A stretch of 64,000 bases of DNA, taken from Astrothelium macrocarpum. Taxonomy: Eukaryota; Ascomycota; Dothideomycetes; Trypetheliales; Trypetheliaceae. The position numbers and the translations under genes were made by a program. Position 1 is the stretch's first letter. Each line of letters opens with the position of its first letter. The DNA is taken from NCBI GenBank assembly GCA_021030915.1, contig JAGEMR010000123.1, forward strand, positions 1-64,000, given 5' to 3'. The notes beneath the pieces are model-generated. The model had not been told where the DNA came from, searched no databases, and saw nothing but the letters and a program-made list of their open reading frames with translations. Positions 58,476-64,000 of the stretch are shown here, in pieces.

Positions 58476-61300
58476 ATGGATAGCAACAGCCTTCAAGCGC
58501 TACTGGAGCACACTGCCCAAAACCGGCCAGACAATGGTCTAGTGTTTTTCGATCAGGGAAATCCTCACTCAGGCGGTAAATTACTTTACAGCACATTGCT
58601 TTCACAATCTCGCTGTTACAGTCTTCTGCTGCGTTTAGCCAATGGATTTAGACCGCGCTCTCCAATTTTAGTGTATCTTGACGGTCAACGAGATGCGCTC
58701 CTCTGGTTCTGGGCCATACTGTTTGCGGATGCCATACCGGTCACTATTCCTCCATTCAGTAACGTCGAAGACCAACGTAACAAGGTAATTCAAGCGTTCA
58801 AGGCCTTGTTAGGTGATCCAATATGGATAACTACGGCCAAGAAAAGAGACAGTTTGGATTGTGCGCAGCTCAAAGTCAATTTTTTGTTGCTTGAAACGAT
58901 CTCATCCTGGCTCGATGAACATTCGAAGCTTTCTCACGGCTATTGGGGTTCCCGGAAATATGTAGGTGACGCCATGTTCATGCTCACCTCAGGAAGCACT
59001 GGTATCCCTAAGGCTGTACGTCTTGGCCATCAACAAGTCTTATCTTCCATCCGTGGAAAACTTGCCATGCGGCCACTTTCACCCGGCAAGCCGTTCCTCA
59101 ATTGGATTGGACTCGATCACGTTGCCAGCCTGGTCGAGATTCATCTCACTGCCATGCTTTGTGGGGTTGATCAATTCCATATCCCAGCGTCGGAAATAAT
59201 AGCAGATCCAATTTGGTTCCTTGATCTGAACAGCCGTTATGAAGTCTCGCGGACTTTTGCGCCCCATTTCTTCATGGCCAAGCTAGCAGAGATCATTCAG
59301 TATCGACATGAAGAGCTACAGAAGAGAAGTCTGAACTACCAATACTTGACCCGGTTTGGCTCAGGAGGTGAGCCAAATGATACCGACGTATGTATAACAA
59401 TCGAAAGGTTCTTGACCAAGCTTGACGCTCCACGAAATGTCATCGTCCCAGGATTTGGGATGACTGAGACATGCGCGGGATGCATATATCATCTTGAATG
59501 TCCATCTGATAACATCGCGGGAGGAAAAAAGCACACCTACCTTGGAAAAGGCATACCAGGACTTGAGATGCGCATCAGCCAGACCGAAGAGCTAGACGTG
59601 TCCGTAAGCGTAGCTCCCGGTAACTCTGGAATTCTTGAACTTCGTGGGCCAATGGTGTTCGTCGGGTATTACAACAACCCTTCTGCAACAGCTGAGGCAT
59701 TTACCCCCGATGGATGGTTCCGAACGGGAGATCAGGGCTTGATTGATCTACAGGGAAATCTTTTGTTGATGGGCAGGGCTAAAGAGACAATGATTGTCAA
59801 CGGAGTCAAGCACGTTCCGGCAGATATAGAAGGTATCCTCCTCTCGGTCCCAGTTGACCTGGCGCTACGTTGTGTATGCTTTTCCTACCAACGAAAAAAT
59901 TCTATCATCGAGCAGATCTGTGTTCTATATGTGATTAGGCCGGATTCAAATCGACTTGAAGATATCATGGCATCTCATGACAAAATAGTCCAGACTGTAA
60001 TGCTACACACTTCGGTGCGGCCACAGGTTATATCGCGAGAGTCTGAGTCCCAGCTACAAATGACCTCTCTTGGCAAAGTTTCACGTACCAAAGTTCGTAT
60101 CTCTTCCAAGCCGGTTACTTCTCGGAGCGCTTGGAAATCTATGAGCACATCGTTCAAAGCCAAAGATCCATGTTGTCTTCTAGTAAAGCCAGCGATGCTG
60201 AAAAAGATCTTTTAAACAACTTCGCCACCACTTTGAACCTTTCTGCGGATATCATTAGCGTCGAAACCCCTGTCTTCGAAGTCGGTGTCACATCCATGGA
60301 TCTCGTCAGGCTCAAAAAGCGCATCGAAACACGACTGCAACTCGACATGCCCACAACTACGCTTCTTCTACACCCCACTGCCCGCTCTCTCGCCAGAGCC
60401 CTCAACTTACAACCTCGCCTTCCTTCCACCCACTCCAGACGTGACTCCGCCATCGCCTCCGACGACTACAATCCCGTCGTCACCCTCAAACATAACGGCG
60501 CCCTAAACCCGCTCTGGCTCATCCACCCCGGCGTCGGCGAAGTCCTCGTCTTCCTCAACCTTGCAGCCCACATCTCCAACCGCCCCGTACACGCTCTTCG
60601 CGCCCGCGGCTTCGAGGCAGGGTACCCTTACTTCGCCTCCATCGACGAGTGCATCACCACGTACCACATCGCGATCAAGGCGACGCAGCTCCATGGGCCC
60701 TACGCCATTGCGGGATACTCCTTCGGCGCGATGCTCGCGTTCGAGCTCGTCAAGCGCCTCGAAGCTGATGGCGACACCGTCGCGTTCTTTGGCTGCTTTA
60801 ATCTACCGCCGCATATCAAGCACCGCATGCGCCAGCTCGACTGGACCACGTGCCTGCTGCATCTATGCTTCTTCCTCGATCTCATCAGCGAGGAGATGGC
60901 GGAGGATGTCGCGGTCCAGCTGTGCGGGTGGACGCGGGATGCTGCGTTCGAGCATGTGCTTGGGCGCGTGAGCGGGGAGCGATTGGTGGAGTTGGCGATT
61001 GATCCTGTAGGGTTGCGGAATTGGGTGGATTTGGCGTATGGACTACAGTCGATGGCGGTCGATTATGAGCCGATGGGATGTGTGGATCGGATTGATGTGT
61101 TCCATGCGGAGCCGCTGAAAGCCGTGGCGAGGAATCGGGAGGAGTGGGTGCGTGAGTCGTTGGGAAAGTGGACAGGCTTTGTTAGGACTGAGCTTAGGTT
61201 TCATGAGGTTGGGGGAGCGCATTATACGATGTTGAATAAGCAGTACGTAAAGGGTTTTGCGGGACTTCTAGGCAGAGTTCTACAGGAGAGAGGGGCTTGA
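58476..61300 (+). CDS. NRPS-like A-T-TE synthetase with an apparent frameshift
   Basis: The first frame (58476-60215) encodes an adenylation domain: LTSGSTGIPKAV (about residue 168), FAPHFFMAKL, GFGMTETCAG (about 325), GWFRTGDQG and GKVSRTK. The thiolation and thioesterase domains lie in another frame that runs to 61300, with the carrier serine in FEVGVTSMDLVRL (near 60290) and the TE nucleophile in AGYSFGAMLAFEL (near 60715). The two frames overlap at about 60085-60215. The homologous-looking sequence moves between frames right after GKVSRTKV, as expected from loss of one base, and no intron of normal size fits. The A-T-TE order is that of fungal synthetases that activate aryl-pyruvates and dimerise them to quinones or furanones. 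Either the gene is recently broken or the assembly has an error. Without the join the A domain would be stranded. Confidence 0.82.
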
Positions 61301-61541
61301 ATGCAAGCACAGAGCAGAGGACAGAGCCACTAACGATATGGCTGTTTGGTAAGTACATATTCGTTTATTGATCTCTGACTGCAAGCGAAAGTCTCAAAAT
61401 GCCTTGCTTTTGCCTGTCCCTCCGTTCGTATCTCAATATCTTATGCATCAGAAGAATCACAGATATCTTCCATTCATATTTTTCATCAGGCTGCGCCATT
61501 ACTCTCAAGGTATTGCGCTTAAACCACTGCAAGTCAGAGCT

Positions 61542-63503
61542 CTAAATTATAGTTACCGTTCGGCGGACAGCATGCCCTTTCAGTGGCGAATGATCATAGT
61601 TCATTGAGCAGACGAACCCAATGCGTTCGTATGCAAAGGGATGGCACTTCGAACGGACGAGACAGACGCCCCAGACCCAACCGCGGTCATTAAATGCTAG
61701 GAAAAGCGTCTCACTGCCTGGAGGAACATCTTTTCGAAAACGATCATCAGGGTAATAGTCCCAAGCCAGATGTCCTCGTGCTATCCCTAGCCTTGTACCG
61801 TTATAAATAAGGTCGGGCTCCTCCTCTGAGCCTTGGTGCCATTCCACAGACGCATCGTACTGGAGAGTAACGTCAAAACAAGGCGCGTCCAAAACCACAG
61901 TACCGGAGATGAGCTCTCCGTATGGCTCATCGCCCTTGGTTTTGCACTCTGCTGAAAGCACACGAGAGGCCAGGGGTGTTGACTCGTCGAGAACGAATTC
62001 TACTATTGCAAGCTGAGACGCCCAGCTCCAACTAGGGGCGCGCCAGCTTTCGATACGTTCTCTACGATGGTTGCTTTGGGGTCTCCAAGCAAGATGTCGC
62101 ACCATGTTTGACTCCCATAGTCCTGCGAGATACCGTCCTAAGTTTTTATGCGTTGCGGCGTACAGCTGTGCTATTCCGCTAATAGCTGGGAATATATCTC
62201 CCGGTTTCGTGAGTTGCAATGTCGTATATGCCTGAACATGTCTGCTCCAGGCGTCATTTTTAACAAGATCAAAGTTGATATCTCGGTTGAGTGATGGCTG
62301 TTGTGATTGTTTCCAGGCTTCAGTTGACGCATTCAGGTAATGACAACCACATTGCGTGTGCGTCCTACATTCCCAAACAAGCTCAGGACCGAAGTGGATG
62401 ACCCTTGGTGACAAAATTCTTTCTTGGTAGGCCCAAGCCCTCCGAAAAAGAGGAAGGTTTTCCGTCAAATTTTCCAACCAGTATGTATCAGGTGGTTTAC
62501 CTAGGTACATTTCGTGTATTGGCGCTCGGCGGAAGACGACTGGTTCGTCCAGGCTGGGCACCTGGAAACCGTGGACTTCCGGTTCGACATCAATAAAGCA
62601 TCCGTAAGATCCATCTTTTGCACCCGTTGCAGAAATGGTCAGGTAAGCGTTGGAGTAGACGTCGCACATGGTCGCTGCCTCTCGTTGCCAGTCCTGTTCA
62701 TCATTCTGGATGATACATAACGAATCAATCCAAAGATACCGTATTTCAAGCCTCCGTGCAACCACGATAGCATCTTGAAATGTTTTACTTAGTTCGTTGA
62801 GATCGATGCCCTTCACATGCCGATCGATATTTTCCTTTAGCGTTCGGAGTTGTTGCATCTGGCCCCAAGCGTGGCTTAGGCAAGCATATCGTCCTATCAT
62901 GGCTCTGCCATCTGTCAAGAATATCTTCGTTTCGTCTCTACCAAGGTCCAAGACTCGAGTTGGAGCGTACGTTCTTACCGCAAGATGGCAATCAACATGT
63001 TCTCTTGAGCACGTCTCTAACAAACCCTCAATCCAGCTCCAGTTCTCCTTAGACTTATGGCTTCGAGGAACGCGAGGCTTGCATGGGAAGGTTGGACCCA
63101 CGCTTTTCGGTGCATCGCGAAGTTGACGGTATTGCTTGCATTCAAATATTGAATTCGGATTGTCGTCTCGGTCGGCTTTCGTGATCTCAGCCTCGTGCAC
63201 ACGTATCAGTTCGTACTCTACTACTGGAGCGAGAAGCAGTTGTTGGGCTGGCTGGATGGTCAAGCTGCCACATCGAGCGTTAATATTCACATTTGCAAAA
63301 CCATTCGCGTAAAGATAATCTGGGTCTCCGTTGGGAAGACAGCATAATCCTCCCCATAATTGTACACACGATAGACAGTTCCCGGTAGTAGCAGCCGCGG
63401 CCAATTCCTGGAGGGTACAGTGCGAGGAGGCGCCGTCGACGGGACAAATGTTACAAGGACGGAGCTTTTCCAGGCGACGTTCACGCTGCGACAAAGTTGC
63501 CAT
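61542..63503 (-). CDS. HET-domain protein (heterokaryon incompatibility type)
   Basis: 653 residues if started at the ATG near 63503 (MATLSQRERR); an upstream in-frame ATG at 63662 would add 53 residues of unlikely character. An N-terminal cysteine cluster (RPCNICPVDG, SHCTL, NCLSCVQLWGGLCC) precedes the HET domain at about 206-350. The domain has YACLSHAWG, LSKTFQDAIVVARRLEIRYL, then WIDSLCIIQND, DWQREAATMCDVYSNAYLTI. The middle part has the usual RAWAYQERILSPRVIHFG, and the end APSWSWASQ, both typical of the family. HET proteins trigger cell death on fusion of unlike hyphae, and many paralogues of unknown partner exist. A single exon is assumed. The TE gene ends 240 bases away, convergent. 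Confidence 0.9.
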   Translation of the reverse strand: MATLSQRERRLEKLRPCNICPVDGASSHCTLQELAAAATTGNCLSCVQLWGGLCCLPNGDPDYLYANGFANVNINARCGSLTIQPAQQLLLAPVVEYELIRVHEAEITKADRDDNPNSIFECKQYRQLRDAPKSVGPTFPCKPRVPRSHKSKENWSWIEGLLETCSREHVDCHLAVRTYAPTRVLDLGRDETKIFLTDGRAMIGRYACLSHAWGQMQQLRTLKENIDRHVKGIDLNELSKTFQDAIVVARRLEIRYLWIDSLCIIQNDEQDWQREAATMCDVYSNAYLTISATGAKDGSYGCFIDVEPEVHGFQVPSLDEPVVFRRAPIHEMYLGKPPDTYWLENLTENLPLFRRAWAYQERILSPRVIHFGPELVWECRTHTQCGCHYLNASTEAWKQSQQPSLNRDINFDLVKNDAWSRHVQAYTTLQLTKPGDIFPAISGIAQLYAATHKNLGRYLAGLWESNMVRHLAWRPQSNHRRERIESWRAPSWSWASQLAIVEFVLDESTPLASRVLSAECKTKGDEPYGELISGTVVLDAPCFDVTLQYDASVEWHQGSEEEPDLIYNGTRLGIARGHLAWDYYPDDRFRKDVPPGSETLFLAFNDRGWVWGVCLVRSKCHPFAYERIGFVCSMNYDHSPLKGHAVRRTVTII

Positions 63504-64000
63504 GTTCTTAAATTTAAAGCTAAGGCTAGCGACGGATAAAATTTTTTGATCGACTGTACGAGCTGCTAAGCGAGCCAATAACCTCATAGTAACTCGCGTA
63601 ATAACATACCTCAGCTCATTCAATCCCCATATATCCATTAGACATCTTATTGATAGCAACATGTCATGAGAGTTTAAAACGAGGTCAAGAAAAGATCGTG
63701 CAAAACGAGTCGTTCAATTATCACCCTAGCCCTGTTAATTTGGCACTGCTCACGGTCATTCGGTTCGGACAGTGCTCAAGCGGTGCCGGATTCCAACCAG
63801 CTCAAGAAACGCTGTGACATGGAAGTCTTGAACCACGGCTCAGATCTGCTTGTTAACAGTTTAGATCTGAAATTGGAAAAGGAAATAGGTTATTTCCTTA
63901 GTGAAACACGACAAGTTTGTTACCTAGATAGGTTAGCGCTAAACTGGGCTCATCCAAGCCACCAGCTCAATATCGACTTAATTCATGTTTAGGCTGCTTA
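63504..64000. other. Region upstream of the HET gene to the window edge
   Basis: Promoter side of the HET gene. A 69-codon frame at 63783-63992 has no features and may be cut by the window edge. Confidence 0.4.

Noticed and set aside
1..64000. CRISPR arrays, tRNA and rRNA genes
   Set aside because: No regularly spaced repeat array was seen, and no convincing tRNA A-box/B-box pair or rRNA sequence was found. This was read by eye, so a scan with a tRNA model could still find one.

Overview
The window looks like nuclear DNA of a filamentous ascomycete (Pezizomycotina, tentatively Leotiomycetes). Genes have short introns of about 49 to 111 bases (one of 200) with GT..AG ends and CTAAC/CTGAC-like branch sites. 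Families include Zn2Cys6 regulators, HET-domain proteins, NRPS-like synthetases, GH11 xylanase and the GMTNMP form of CorA. Ordinary gene-bearing DNA alternates sharply with extremely AT-rich blocks of the kind made by repeat-induced point mutation (RIP). Two LTR copies in the window differ almost only by C-to-T and G-to-A changes, which supports that reading.

Layout. 1-1080: AT-rich block with a solo LTR that has a TATAT target duplication. 1106-1504: Tc1-like transposase remnant. 3001-5204: a GPI-anchored surface protein and a spliced 205-residue protein of unnamed type. 5590-11680: a compound AT-rich block bounded by long inverted repeats, holding a 1.84-kb TA-flanked DNA transposon, an LTR and an orphan transposon end. 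11789-13597: a second TA-flanked element. 13.6-15.97 kb: a small island with a three-exon secreted-protein gene. 15967-20334: a hAT-like element with a third TA-flanked element nested inside it. From 20.3 kb on the DNA is normal: a Zn2Cys6 transcription factor, a secreted GMC oxidoreductase, a cysteine-rich secreted protein, an A-T-R NRPS-like reductase, a GH11 xylanase-like protein, a CorA-family transporter, the housekeeping pair ATP3 and TOP1 (head to head), an A-T-TE NRPS-like gene with an apparent frameshift, and a HET-domain gene. Long stretches at 28.4-32.7, 33.2-40.1 and 43.5-47.6 kb hold no gene I can support.

Most genes here do not form one pathway. Housekeeping genes (ATP3, TOP1) sit beside accessory genes for secretion, secondary metabolism and self/non-self recognition. 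The most unusual signal is shared by the TA-flanked DNA transposons. Three complete elements and one orphan end have unrelated terminal sequences, yet each carries a pair of directly repeated motifs at an exact 17-bp period close to the terminus. This suggests a common arrangement of paired transposase-binding sites.
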